Of a DNA stretch of 38,035 nt, positions 13,983-20,928 are shown one piece after another; positions within the stretch are counted from its first letter, which is position 1, and each line of letters starts with the position of its first letter. The translations under genes and the position numbers were made by a program. The notes below the pieces were generated by a model. The model made no database searches. It was not told the DNA's origin and was given only the letters and a program-made list of their open reading frames with translations. This DNA is from an uncultured bacterium (GTDB lineage Bacteria > Verrucomicrobiota > Kiritimatiellia > RFP12 > UBA1067), in contig CADCCQ010000021.1 in NCBI GenBank assembly GCA_902799955.1, forward strand, positions 1 to 38,035, in the 5' to 3' direction.

Positions 13983-15511
13983 TCTTCGCCTTCCCCGTTC
14001 CCGCCCTTGCCTAGTTGCCCCATCATTTCGCCGAGCTTGCCCATGCCGAAATCGTCCTCCTCCAGCGCGTCGATTTCCGTTTCGATTGCCGCCGCCGTCT
14101 TTTCGTCAATCTTGACGAGTTGCTGGAGCAGTTTCGTGACGGCGCGGAGGACGGTCTTCCTCTGCGTGAGGGTCAGCCCCTCGAAATTCTGAATCGCCGC
14201 GAGGGAACCCGTCTCCGCCGCGAGGTCCGTCACGTCGAAGGAGTCGGGCCATTCGGGCTTGTAGGCCGCGAAAGACGAGTCCAGTTGCCGCGAGATTTCG
14301 ACTAGCTTCTCCTCGGCGGTCTGCATGAGCGCGGCGCGGGCGCGGAGGGTGGCTTCGGTGTCCAAGTGGTCGAACTGCTTGCTTTCGGCAGTCTGCACCT
14401 GACGCGACTCCTTGTTGAAGAGCGCGAGGCCTGCTTGGTCGAAGAGGATTTGCCGCTTGCGCATCTGCTCAGTCGGCAAGCCCTGCATATCTGCGATGTT
14501 CGGCTGGATGAAGCGCGTGATGCCCTTCGTCTCCACCGATTCGACGAGGGGCGTGTCGAGGCCGCGGACGATTTCGCGCACGATTTCCATGACGCGCTCG
14601 CCGTTCTCCTGTCCGCTCCTCTCGATGATGCGCGCCTCCAAACCCGCTAAGGAATCGTCTGGGATGATGAGCTGGGGGTAAACTGTCTTGACAAGGTTCT
14701 CGACGTGCAGGGAGTCCAGATTTAGGAGTTGCGCCTGTATCAGCTCCACATCGTCAAACCACCACGGGTCGGGGGACGGCTTGCCGAGAATCACGAACGG
14801 AACCTCCGGCGATGAAATCGTCCCCGTGACAACCTGTTCCGCGCCGCCGTCGCTCCTTTGCTGGTAGCGCGTGAAGGTGGCCCCGCCCGCCGCGCGTTGC
14901 CACAGGGTGCGCGTGTGGACTTTGACCGGCTCTTTCGTGGGGTCGGTGTTGTCAACGGTTTTTTCGCTCGTCAGCACCCACAGGAGGTTCCCGGCCTCAT
15001 CGAAAGACCAGTCGGGAACGGAGAGCGCGTCCCACAGGCGCCAGCGCACCACGTCGCCCCGAGCGGCCTTGTCGAGCATCGTGCCTTGCACAGGACGGCC
15101 CTCCGCGTCTCGCATGGGGGCGAGGCGGTCGGCCTGAAGCCAGCACCATTGCCCCGCCGTGTAGGCGTCGCACACGTCGGCCCAGAACTCGTTAATGGAC
15201 TGGCTTTCCTTTGTGACGGCCTTCGCCCACGCCTCGTCAACGCCCGCGCGCTTGATGGGCTTTGAGAAGATGTACTGCGCGATTTTGGACGCGATGCGCC
15301 CGGCGTCGTTGATGCAACAGGCGCGGTCGCGGCGCCCGACCATGCCGCGCCCCTTTCCGTACCATGAGAGGTTGCTTTCGTTGGGGGCGCGCCAGAGGCG
15401 GAGGTCGATGTAGAGCCGCCCGCCCTTTAAGGCGGTGAGATTCCTGTGCAGTTGCGGGGCGCGAGACGCGATGATGGCGTTCTTGCGCCGCATGAGGTAT
15501 TCGTATGCCAT
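13979..15511 (-). CDS. portal protein
   Basis: About 510 residues, first gene of the head module. It resembles large portal proteins: an N-terminal region with IASKIAQYIFSKPIKRAG, a central beta-rich part (WRLWDALSVPDWSFDEAGNL, PEVPFVILGKP), the HVENLVKTVYPQLIIPDD helix region, and a C-terminal crown-like helical segment with LRARAALMQTAEEKLVEISR. The portal forms the dodecameric DNA channel at the capsid vertex. The start is uncertain: the frame stays open to 15757, but that would run into the repressor gene, so I use ATG 15511. No strong ribosome site is seen there; an ATG six codons later is an alternative. Function rests on overall pattern and position beside scaffold and capsid. Confidence 0.78.
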   Translation of the reverse strand: MAYEYLMRRKNAIIASRAPQLHRNLTALKGGRLYIDLRLWRAPNESNLSWYGKGRGMVGRRDRACCINDAGRIASKIAQYIFSKPIKRAGVDEAWAKAVTKESQSINEFWADVCDAYTAGQWCWLQADRLAPMRDAEGRPVQGTMLDKAARGDVVRWRLWDALSVPDWSFDEAGNLLWVLTSEKTVDNTDPTKEPVKVHTRTLWQRAAGGATFTRYQQRSDGGAEQVVTGTISSPEVPFVILGKPSPDPWWFDDVELIQAQLLNLDSLHVENLVKTVYPQLIIPDDSLAGLEARIIERSGQENGERVMEIVREIVRGLDTPLVESVETKGITRFIQPNIADMQGLPTEQMRKRQILFDQAGLALFNKESRQVQTAESKQFDHLDTEATLRARAALMQTAEEKLVEISRQLDSSFAAYKPEWPDSFDVTDLAAETGSLAAIQNFEGLTLTQRKTVLRAVTKLLQQLVKIDEKTAAAIETEIDALEEDDFGMGKLGEMMGQLGKGGNGEGEE

Positions 15512-15558
15512 GAGTAAGGCCGCCGCGTCAATATGGACGCGTGTTTTATATTTTTGTA

Positions 15559-15594
15559 TTGCCCATCCATTTTGGTTTTGATATACTAGTATCA
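15559..15594 (+). promoter_or_regulatory. repressor promoter with overlapping operator candidate
   Basis: The -35 is TTGCCC (15559-15564), the spacer is 17 bases, and the -10 is TATACT (15582-15587) with an upstream TGA (extended -10). Arms TGATA (15579-15583) and TATCA (15590-15594) bracket the -10, and the centre is a 10-bp palindrome ATACTAGTAT (15583-15592). The same arrangement at 2577-2594 suggests autoregulation by the repressor encoded 20 bases downstream. Confidence 0.7.
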
Positions 15595-15611
15595 GATTGG
15601 AGGATGCCACA

Positions 15612-16013
15612 ATGTACAGCAAGGAATTGTTCCGTGAGCGCATCATTGCCCTGCGAGGTGCGAAATCTCGCCGCGTGGTAGCGGATGAGACTGGAATCAA
15701 GGAGGTCACGCTCGGCACATGGGAGAGCGGGCGTAGCGAGCCAAATGCGGAGAGCATCGCCGCTCTTTGCGTCGCCTACGGCGTGTCCGCTGACTATCTG
15801 CTCGGCCTAACTGACGAGCCGCACGGCCACGCCGCCGCGATAACGGCGTCCAACTCCAACGTCATGTCTCCCAACGGCAAGGTCGAGGCGGCTGACGATT
15901 CCCGCATCCTCTGCCGCTCCTGTCCGCAGGTCGAGGCCCTAACGCGCGTGATTGAATCTCTCGCGCCGTCTCGCCTCGTCCAAGCCCCATCGCGCGCGCC
16001 CGCGCAGGGTTAA
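15612..16013 (+). CDS. XRE-family helix-turn-helix repressor
   Basis: A 133-residue regulator with one N-terminal lambda-repressor-like HTH domain: RERIIALRGAKSRRVVADET, then VTLGTWESGRSEPNAESIAA and a typical ending YGVSADYLLGLTDEP (to about residue 70). The C-terminal half is low-complexity and has CRSC but no LexA-type peptidase, so induction by self-cleavage is unlikely. It is the likely lysogeny repressor, in one orientation with the integrase. Start ATG 15612 has GGAGG eight bases upstream; an in-frame TTG at 15597 lies before that ribosome site and is discarded. Confidence 0.88.
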   Translation: MYSKELFRERIIALRGAKSRRVVADETGIKEVTLGTWESGRSEPNAESIAALCVAYGVSADYLLGLTDEPHGHAAAITASNSNVMSPNGKVEAADDSRILCRSCPQVEALTRVIESLAPSRLVQAPSRAPAQG

Positions 16014-16024
16014 GTCTAACCCAA

Positions 16025-16060
16025 TACTCTTCTAGTACACCTATGGTTGATAGAAGAGTA
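16025..16060. repeat. 10-bp inverted repeat between repressor and integrase
   Basis: TACTCTTCTA (16025-16034) and TAGAAGAGTA (16051-16060) are perfect inverted arms around a 16-base centre. It could be an RNA hairpin in the repressor-integrase message or a protein-binding site. Confidence 0.55.
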
Positions 16061-16085
16061 AAAGAAAGACCCCTCTAAAGAGGGG
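16060..16085 (-). terminator. minus-strand terminator candidate upstream of the integrase start
   Basis: On the minus strand CCCCTCT and AGAGGGG form a tight 7-bp stem followed by TCTTTCTTTTACTC. It would stop transcription arriving from the lysis side before it crosses the repressor. On the plus strand no T run follows. Confidence 0.5.
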
Positions 16086-16119
16086 GTAGAAAGAAAAGCA
16101 GAAGCGAGGACGGCAACCC

Positions 16120-17205
16120 ATGTCCGCCGCCGCGAAACGCCGGTGGAGATACGGCCCCGGCATCATCACCCTCAACGAGCGGGGAACTTACTCCTGTTTC
16201 GTGTCCCTCGGTCACGGGAAGTGCCGCCGCGCCGTCTTGAAAACGGTTGCCGAAGCCAAAGCATGGATAACGACCGATTCCAAGCCAGACCAGCTCCTTG
16301 TCGAAGAGGCGGCAGAGGCGCGCTCACGGCTTCCGCAAGACGTGTCCCTGCTTGATGCGGTGGAGTTCTGGCTAGAGCATAACAAGGCGCGCGTTCAGAA
16401 GCGACTGTCCGATGCGTGGGAGGAATACCGTTCTGCCGTGAAAGACAGCCTCCGCGCCCGCACATTCCAGAGCTACGAGGCCGTCGTTCGCCGTCTCTCA
16501 TCCCGCTACGGAGACAAGCCGGTCAGTTTCTTCACGCGAGACAGGATTCAGGCGTTTGTCGATGAAATGACGAAACAGACTCGCAACTTCACCCTGCGCT
16601 CTCTTTCCCCGCTCTTCTCGTTCTGCGTTGAGCAGGGATACGTCGAACGCAACCCGTGCGCATTCGTGCGCCGCGCAAAGGTCGAGAAGCGCGCGCCAGC
16701 CGTCCTCTCCGTGAAACGCGCCGCCGCCTTAATGCGTTTCGTTTCGAATTACGCGCCTCGCCTAGTCCCGTACTACGCCGTCGGCCTGTTCGCTGGCGTG
16801 AGGCCGCAGGAGCTTCTTCAGATCCAACGCGCCGACTTCAAAAACGGCTACATCTTCATTTCAGAAAAGGTCGCCAAAACAGGGGACGCAAGGAGCGTGC
16901 CCGTGATGCCGAACCTCGGCGCATGGCTTGCGCGCTTCCCATTCCCCGCCGCTGGCTTCAACGCCACACAAGTCAAACGGTTTCGCGCCAGCGCCGGACT
17001 ACGCCTCCCGCAAGACGTTCTGCGCCACTCTTACGCCACCTACCTCTACGAGCTGAAAAAGGACGCCGCTTTCGTGGCCTCGACTATGGGCCATGCGGGA
17101 ACAGCCGTCTTTTTCTCAAACTACAGGGCGCTTGCGGCGCCCGGAGACGGCGAGCGGTTCTTCTCCATCCTTCCGCGGCCTACAGGCAAGAGCCATGTTC
17201 GATGA
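16120..17205 (+). CDS. int: tyrosine recombinase integrase
   Basis: A 361-residue phage integrase that joins attP to the host tRNA site. The N-terminal part (about 1-60) is an arm-binding-like domain. Residues about 75-175 form the SAM-like core-binding domain. The catalytic domain has Arg228 (AGVRPQELL), Lys near 253, Arg302 in DVLRHSYATY, His325 in MGHAG and the nucleophile Tyr335 in FSNYRAL. The first residue of the usual HxxR box is Asp299 rather than His. The gene follows the repressor on the same strand and points straight at the attP core 157 bases downstream. The start ATG has GCGAGGA upstream. Confidence 0.95.
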   Translation: MSAAAKRRWRYGPGIITLNERGTYSCFVSLGHGKCRRAVLKTVAEAKAWITTDSKPDQLLVEEAAEARSRLPQDVSLLDAVEFWLEHNKARVQKRLSDAWEEYRSAVKDSLRARTFQSYEAVVRRLSSRYGDKPVSFFTRDRIQAFVDEMTKQTRNFTLRSLSPLFSFCVEQGYVERNPCAFVRRAKVEKRAPAVLSVKRAAALMRFVSNYAPRLVPYYAVGLFAGVRPQELLQIQRADFKNGYIFISEKVAKTGDARSVPVMPNLGAWLARFPFPAAGFNATQVKRFRASAGLRLPQDVLRHSYATYLYELKKDAAFVASTMGHAGTAVFFSNYRALAAPGDGERFFSILPRPTGKSHVR

Positions 17206-17222
17206 TTTCGCCCTGTCGTGTC

Positions 17223-17242
17223 TTTGCAATGGTTTGCAATGG
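17223..17242 (+). repeat. attP arm repeats, left pair
   Basis: Two directly abutting copies of TTTGCAATGG lie 18 bases after the integrase stop. Two more copies lie on the other side of the core at 17482-17502. Such repeats flanking the core are the expected layout of integrase arm-binding sites. Confidence 0.7.
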
Positions 17243-17361
17243 GACGCCGATTATGCCCACATTTTAAGGAAAATGCTCCTTGTCTCGCACATGGTTGCTT
17301 AATTCGGGACGTAAATGTTATAGCGATTCCACTTGCAGAAGGGCATAATCTGGCCGCCTGT

Positions 17362-17408
17362 GATTCCTAATCTGAGGGTCGCGGGTTCGAATCCCGCCTG
17401 GCCTACCA
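17362..17408 (+). other. attP: attP core: 3' half of a tRNA-Arg(CCT) gene
   Basis: The sequence from the anticodon loop TTCCTAA through the T arm (GCGGG-TTCGAAT-CCCGC) to acceptor CTGGCCT, discriminator A and CCA is a perfect tRNA 3' half. No matching 5' acceptor (AGGCCAG-like), D arm or intact anticodon stem precedes it, so it is not a working tRNA. Integrases commonly use this part of tRNA genes as core, so that integration restores the host gene. The anticodon CCT reads as Arg; the last base of identity on the 5' side is uncertain. Confidence 0.85.
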
Positions 17409-17481
17409 TTACGCAACCCGCCGCGCCCCAATACGTTAAGCAACATCGCCACGGGAGCGCGTCTTTCGTGCCGGATGTGAG

Positions 17482-17502
17482 TTTGCAATGATTTTGCAAT
17501 GG
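17482..17502 (+). repeat. attP arm repeats, right pair
   Basis: TTTGCAATGA (17482-17491) and TTTGCAATGG (17493-17502) repeat the left-arm sequence in the same orientation with near-identical spacing, about 75 bases beyond the core. Confidence 0.7.
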
Positions 17503-17524
17503 TTGGCCGCAATCGAGCACAGCC

Positions 17525-17878
17525 TCAATGCGGGATGAAGTGCTCTATCACAAGCGCGATTTGCGGCCTAAACGCCAGAAGCGCGAGAGCGCCCAAGCCG
17601 AGAATAAGCATTTCACGTCGGCACTTGATGATTACATCCTTCCACGAATCGGTCGGCGCGGGCTTCGCCGTGGCCGCACGTATGAACAGGAACACAAGCG
17701 CGAAGATGTTGTTGGCGTTGGATTGAAGCTTCTCTTCCGGAGACAGGCCGTTAGTGCCGTCTCTTGCGTCGCATACAATCTCGATTAAATCGTCCTTTTC
17801 GCCCGGCGCAAGATGTGAATCTCGTATCGCCTGTATCGCCGTGTCGGTGCGATTGAGGATTTTCTCGCTGACTGCCAT
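17525..17878 (-). CDS. putative holin-like membrane protein
   Basis: A 117-residue protein with a polar N-terminal half and two hydrophobic segments, NNIFALVFLFIRAATA (about 55-70) and MLILGLGALALLAF (about 90-103) with a short extension to the end. Two-pass small proteins at the end of the late operon, beside a glycosidase-like gene, are often holins, which open the inner membrane at lysis. No family signature is seen. It is the last gene before attP. Confidence 0.55.
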   Translation of the reverse strand: MAVSEKILNRTDTAIQAIRDSHLAPGEKDDLIEIVCDARDGTNGLSPEEKLQSNANNIFALVFLFIRAATAKPAPTDSWKDVIIKCRREMLILGLGALALLAFRPQIALVIEHFIPH

Positions 17879-17880
17879 TG

Positions 17881-19026
17881 CTATTTCCCCGATGCGGCCA
17901 CGTTGGTGCGCTTCCTGCCGTCCTTCGAAACGATAACGAAAGCATAGGCGTCTGCGGCCTCGATTGCGTCGGCGCGCCAGCCGTTGTAGCCGTCCCTCAC
18001 GTTCTTGAAGTCTCTAGTTGTGCGGGACGTGCTCACCCAGTCGAACTTGCCGCCCTGCCATTTGCCGCCGATGCGCACGAAAAGACAAGCGATGCAGGAA
18101 GCGTCGGTAGGGGATGAGGCGCCCAGCTTCTCACAACCTCCTCGCGTCCACTTGTAGGAGAGGCCGGAGGCCGTCACCTTGAGAGCCGTGATTTCCACGC
18201 CGTCCACGGGTTTCGCGTCTTTGCCGTTGAACCCTCCCCAGCACCAGTTGAGGGCCGAGAAGTCCACGGCGTCTGCAACTGTTGAAGATTCCGCAATAGT
18301 TGGCGACGTGTTGGTTTCTCCGCCCGTTTCGGCCTCGGACGAGCTGATGTCTTGTTTGTATTCCACCTGCCGCCCCATAGCGCGCAGAACGGCGTTCGTG
18401 CCGGTGATTTCGACAACCTGCCAATCCGGAGGCGTTCCGCACCCGGCGGCAATGAGCAGAGCGAACAGGATGCTGTGGAGACCAAGCCATTTCTTAACCG
18501 TGTGATACCAGCTCTTGCTAAACTCACAGGCCATCCACGCTAAGCGAGCCTCAATGCGCCCGCGAACGGAATCAGCCGAGGCGTACATCCACAACGCATA
18601 CAACACACCATTGCCCCATGTCAGAACATCGCGTCTGCTCACGCCCCAAGCGCGCGCCAGCTCGTCGGCATGGCCCCAGATTAAATCATGAAACAGGGAC
18701 GCGAGCATGGAGCGGTACTGGTTGTTCGCAATCACGTCCGGGCCGTTCCATAGGCGCGACTCGACCGGGAACGGATGCGCGACGAGGCGGACGCCCCAGT
18801 CGATGGCGTCGGCGGTCTGCGCAATGGTCAGCGCCCCGTCCTTCGTCGTGTATTCGCGCGGCACGAGGGTCGTGCCGACATAGGCCACGCCGTCTCCCAT
18901 GAGGACGACGGAGACCTCCTCGTCGAGACCGTATGCCGCATCATTGTCGGCTTTGATGTACTTGATTGCCTTGTTCGCCACTTTCGCTACTTTCTTCGCC
19001 GTTGCGATTGCTACCGCCGTGTCCAT
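17881..19026 (-). CDS. chimeric protein: DUF1353-like N-terminal region, internal membrane/lipobox-like segment, C-terminal exported domain
   Basis: About 381 residues in three parts. Residues about 30-170 (HPFPVESRLW, then NQYRSMLASLFHDLIWGHAD) recall the DUF1353 phage family. Around residue 185-205 a hydrophobic stretch LHSILFALLIAAGCGTPP resembles a lipoprotein signal with a Cys. The remaining 175 residues are beta-rich with a Cys pair (DASCIACLF) and GGKFDWVSTSRTTRDFKN. An internal Met (MACEFSKSW) could start a separate lipoprotein-like product. Position between the TIM-barrel protein and the holin-like gene suggests a lysis or envelope role, for example spanin-like, but this is inference. 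The first ATG is used; a GTG three codons earlier is an alternative. Confidence 0.65.
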   Translation of the reverse strand: MDTAVAIATAKKVAKVANKAIKYIKADNDAAYGLDEEVSVVLMGDGVAYVGTTLVPREYTTKDGALTIAQTADAIDWGVRLVAHPFPVESRLWNGPDVIANNQYRSMLASLFHDLIWGHADELARAWGVSRRDVLTWGNGVLYALWMYASADSVRGRIEARLAWMACEFSKSWYHTVKKWLGLHSILFALLIAAGCGTPPDWQVVEITGTNAVLRAMGRQVEYKQDISSSEAETGGETNTSPTIAESSTVADAVDFSALNWCWGGFNGKDAKPVDGVEITALKVTASGLSYKWTRGGCEKLGASSPTDASCIACLFVRIGGKWQGGKFDWVSTSRTTRDFKNVRDGYNGWRADAIEAADAYAFVIVSKDGRKRTNVAASGK

Positions 19027-19043
19027 GTGTTCCACTTAGTTGA

Positions 19044-19126
19044 TTGCAGGGGCTGGATTCGCACCAGCGCCGTTTCTAGTGTCTCGGTTTTACAGACCGA
19101 TGCCGTCGCTACTGGGCCACCCTGCA
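19044..19126 (-). tRNA. tRNA-Tyr (anticodon GTA), divergent
   Basis: On the minus strand a 7-bp perfect acceptor stem (TGCAGGG/CCCTGCA), a short GCC/GGC D stem, an anticodon stem TCGGT/ACCGA with loop CTGTAAA (anticodon GTA, Tyr), a 15-base variable region as expected of tRNA-Tyr, and a T arm GCTGG-TGCGAAT-CCAGC. CCA is not encoded. The T loop is TGCGAAT rather than TTCGAAT, and the D loop lacks a clear GG, so it is degenerate or specialised. It fills the gap between two late genes. Confidence 0.75.
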
Positions 19127-19135
19127 TTAAGTCAA

Positions 19136-19987
19136 TTACCAGTTGCCTACGCCTTCCGCCCCCGCGTCGAGGGCCGCCTGTGCCAATTTACGGTTCGGCC
19201 CCCGCGCGTACTCAAACCCGACGGCGCGCTTGCCGAGAGAACGGATGCGCGAGATTTGCGCCTTGACCTGCGCTTCGGTACAGCCGGGGTCCAACTGACC
19301 AAGGATGATGTCGGCCATTGGCGCCATCGTGAATGAGTTTCCGCTCGTGTGGTGGACGCCGATTGGCCCCTTGTAGCGGTTGCGCACGGCGTCGCGCACC
19401 GCCGCCCATTGCCCGGCCGTTCCGCCCTCGTCCATTTCTAACCCAAGTACGACATACGGGGCCGAGTCGATGAAGGCCGAGAGTTTACCGACCTTGCCGA
19501 CAGGGTTCAGGAATAGCTCGCGAAGAAGGACCGTGGAATCGTCTGTGATTATCCACGGAATCGGGCGCAGGCCCGCATAAGCTATCTCGTTGAAGCGGCG
19601 GAGCATCGGCGCAAAGTCGGAATCGTGCCATGCCGCATAGCCCGCGCACTCGCCATCCCCGCCATTTGCGAGAATCACGTGCGCGACGGTGCACCCACGC
19701 GATACCATCCACCTCACATACTCCGTGAACTTCTCGTCGCTCATGCGGGGCGACAGAATATTCATCATGCGTTTCGATGCGCCCGCCCCATCCCAGCATG
19801 ATGCGAGGCCGAGCGGGTACTTGGAAGAAGTGGGGGATGCCGACGCCAAATGTTGCGGAAACTCGTCGGCTTGCGCGGGTGTTGCCGCACCCTCCCCCTG
19901 CGCGGCGCGCGTGTCAGACGCGAAATAGTAGGCGAGGTTGTCCCAAACGAACGAGACAAGCCTCCACATTGTCGATTTGAAGCTCAT
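19136..19987 (-). CDS. putative TIM-barrel hydrolase, candidate endolysin or tail enzyme
   Basis: A 283-residue protein without signal peptide. From about residue 60 on it has alternating strand-helix units: PLGLASCWDGAGASKRMMNI, then VSRGCTVAHVILANGGDGE, PIPWIITDDSTVL, VVLGLEMDEGG, IGVHHTSGNSF and RAVGFEYARGPNRK. These look like successive barrel strands ending in acidic residues, as in glycoside hydrolases. The Glu/Asp in GLEMDEG are the best catalytic candidates. Since it lies next to a holin-like gene and the phage lacks another obvious lysin, I suggest a peptidoglycan-cleaving glycosidase, at moderate confidence. A tail-associated enzyme is the alternative. Confidence 0.6.
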   Translation of the reverse strand: MSFKSTMWRLVSFVWDNLAYYFASDTRAAQGEGAATPAQADEFPQHLASASPTSSKYPLGLASCWDGAGASKRMMNILSPRMSDEKFTEYVRWMVSRGCTVAHVILANGGDGECAGYAAWHDSDFAPMLRRFNEIAYAGLRPIPWIITDDSTVLLRELFLNPVGKVGKLSAFIDSAPYVVLGLEMDEGGTAGQWAAVRDAVRNRYKGPIGVHHTSGNSFTMAPMADIILGQLDPGCTEAQVKAQISRIRSLGKRAVGFEYARGPNRKLAQAALDAGAEGVGNW

Positions 19988-20032
19988 AGCACAAAGCCCT
20001 CGCTATGATGCCGAAACGACAATATGTCAACA

Positions 20033-20596
20033 TTACAATTCGCCAATCCTAAACCCACGGAAGGCGAAGATCCGGAGAGGAGGGGCTTTTGAATCACGTT
20101 CTAATCTAAACCACGCATGGTTCATCTTTCTCACAGCTTGCCCCTTTTGGCGCGCGTTGCCAGGATAGTGCTTACGAACGAATTCATCAGCCTTGACCCT
20201 TCTCGTCCAATATATGTCGTCGCTCATCTTAGCTTGCGTTATATGCTGCGCATTCGTATGGAAAACCGACAATCCAACGCGGCGAGCGGCAAGTTTAGCA
20301 AGCGTCTCTCCATCACTTGGCCACGAAGGAGGGTTCTTTACTTGCTCCCACGTCCATTTCGAAATATCAACCTTCGGCAAGGTCGCTATTGTTGCAGAGC
20401 CGCTCTCCGCAATTTTTGCCTGTGCCGTTTCGCCAAGACTTTTTCCTTGTTCCGTGACGTTCCGTTTTGCGGACGTGCCGCTCATAGACTTCTTCCCCGC
20501 CCTCTGGCGCATCGCGCCCGTGGTATCTTTGATTAGCCTTGCGGCGGCCGACCTTCCAACGGATGAGGAACCCCATCCCATCTTGCACTTAGTCAT
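20033..20596 (-). CDS. unknown basic protein with N-terminal KCKMGWGSS motif (187 aa)
   Basis: A 187-residue basic protein. It starts MTKCKMGWGSSSVGR, nearly the same as the start of the protein encoded at 20675-20920, and the DNA is identical over 23 bases there. The rest contains a Ser/Thr/Lys-rich linker (about 25-70), then VDISKWTWEQVKNPPSWPSD and a basic domain to the end. The shared motif could be a processing, modification or virion-targeting signal. It is the last gene of the ParB-radical SAM cassette. ATG follows GCAGGAGGATAAGTT. No family recognised. Confidence 0.7.
   Translation of the reverse strand: MTKCKMGWGSSSVGRSAAARLIKDTTGAMRQRAGKKSMSGTSAKRNVTEQGKSLGETAQAKIAESGSATIATLPKVDISKWTWEQVKNPPSWPSDGETLAKLAARRVGLSVFHTNAQHITQAKMSDDIYWTRRVKADEFVRKHYPGNARQKGQAVRKMNHAWFRLERDSKAPPLRIFAFRGFRIGEL
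20568..20590 (-). repeat. 23-bp direct repeat, copy 1 (KCKMGWGS codons)
   Basis: A 23-base stretch just inside the start of the 187-residue gene is identical to 20892-20914 just inside the start of the 81-residue gene. It encodes the shared KCKMGWG motif in both. Identity at third codon positions implies a recent duplication or selection on the nucleic acid itself. Confidence 0.85.
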
Positions 20597-20632
20597 AACT
20601 TATCCTCCTGCCACCATGCCGCCCCGTAAACG

Positions 20633-20662
20633 AAAAACCTCCCAAGTGGTGTTCTTGGGAGG
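20633..20662 (-). terminator. intrinsic terminator between the two KCKMGWGSS genes
   Basis: On the minus strand a 9-bp perfect stem (CCTCCCAAG/CTTGGGAGG) is followed by TTTTT. It separates the 81-residue gene from the 187-residue gene, so the second would be less expressed. Confidence 0.85.
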
Positions 20663-20674
20663 ACGAAAAGCGCT

Positions 20675-20920
20675 CTAGCGCGCGGGGTTCGTAGCGCTCG
20701 TCACCTCGGCGCTGGTTGCACGGCGACGGCCACGGTTGGACGTGCCACGAGGGTTGCTACGCAGGGCGCGGCGAACGTTCGGGTTTGTGCGAGCGAAATC
20801 GCGGATAACCGAATCGGGTGCTGTCGCCAGCTGGGCGCCGATGCCACCGGAGCGCGCGAGGCGCGCGCGGGCCGCACGGCCTACTGTCGAAGAACCCCAT
20901 CCCATCTTGCACTTGGCCAT
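20675..20920 (-). CDS. small very basic protein with KCKMGWGSS motif (81 aa)
   Basis: An 81-residue Arg-rich protein that starts MAKCKMGWGSSTVGRAARAR. It continues through a LARSGGIGAQLATAPDSVIR region and ends in an RGRRR-containing basic tail. The start at ATG 20920 follows a strong GAGGAGGT site; a GTG four codons earlier is too close to that site. The gene lies eight bases after the radical SAM stop, so the two are surely co-transcribed. It may be a substrate of that enzyme, a DNA-condensing virion protein, or both. Unknown family. Confidence 0.72.
   Translation of the reverse strand: MAKCKMGWGSSTVGRAARARLARSGGIGAQLATAPDSVIRDFARTNPNVRRALRSNPRGTSNRGRRRATSAEVTSATNPAR
20892..20914 (-). repeat. 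23-bp direct repeat, copy 2 (KCKMGWGS codons)
   Basis: Second exact copy of the stretch at 20568-20590, at the same distance from the start codon of its gene. Confidence 0.85.
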
Positions 20921-20928
20921 ATTCCATT

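Noticed and set aside
13979..15757. Portal frame extended to ATG 15757
   Set aside because: The extension would cover the repressor start and its promoter on the other strand; the extra residues look like shadow translation.
17300..17408. Full tRNA-Arg gene
   Set aside because: Only the 3' half is present; no D arm or matching 5' acceptor strand is found upstream.
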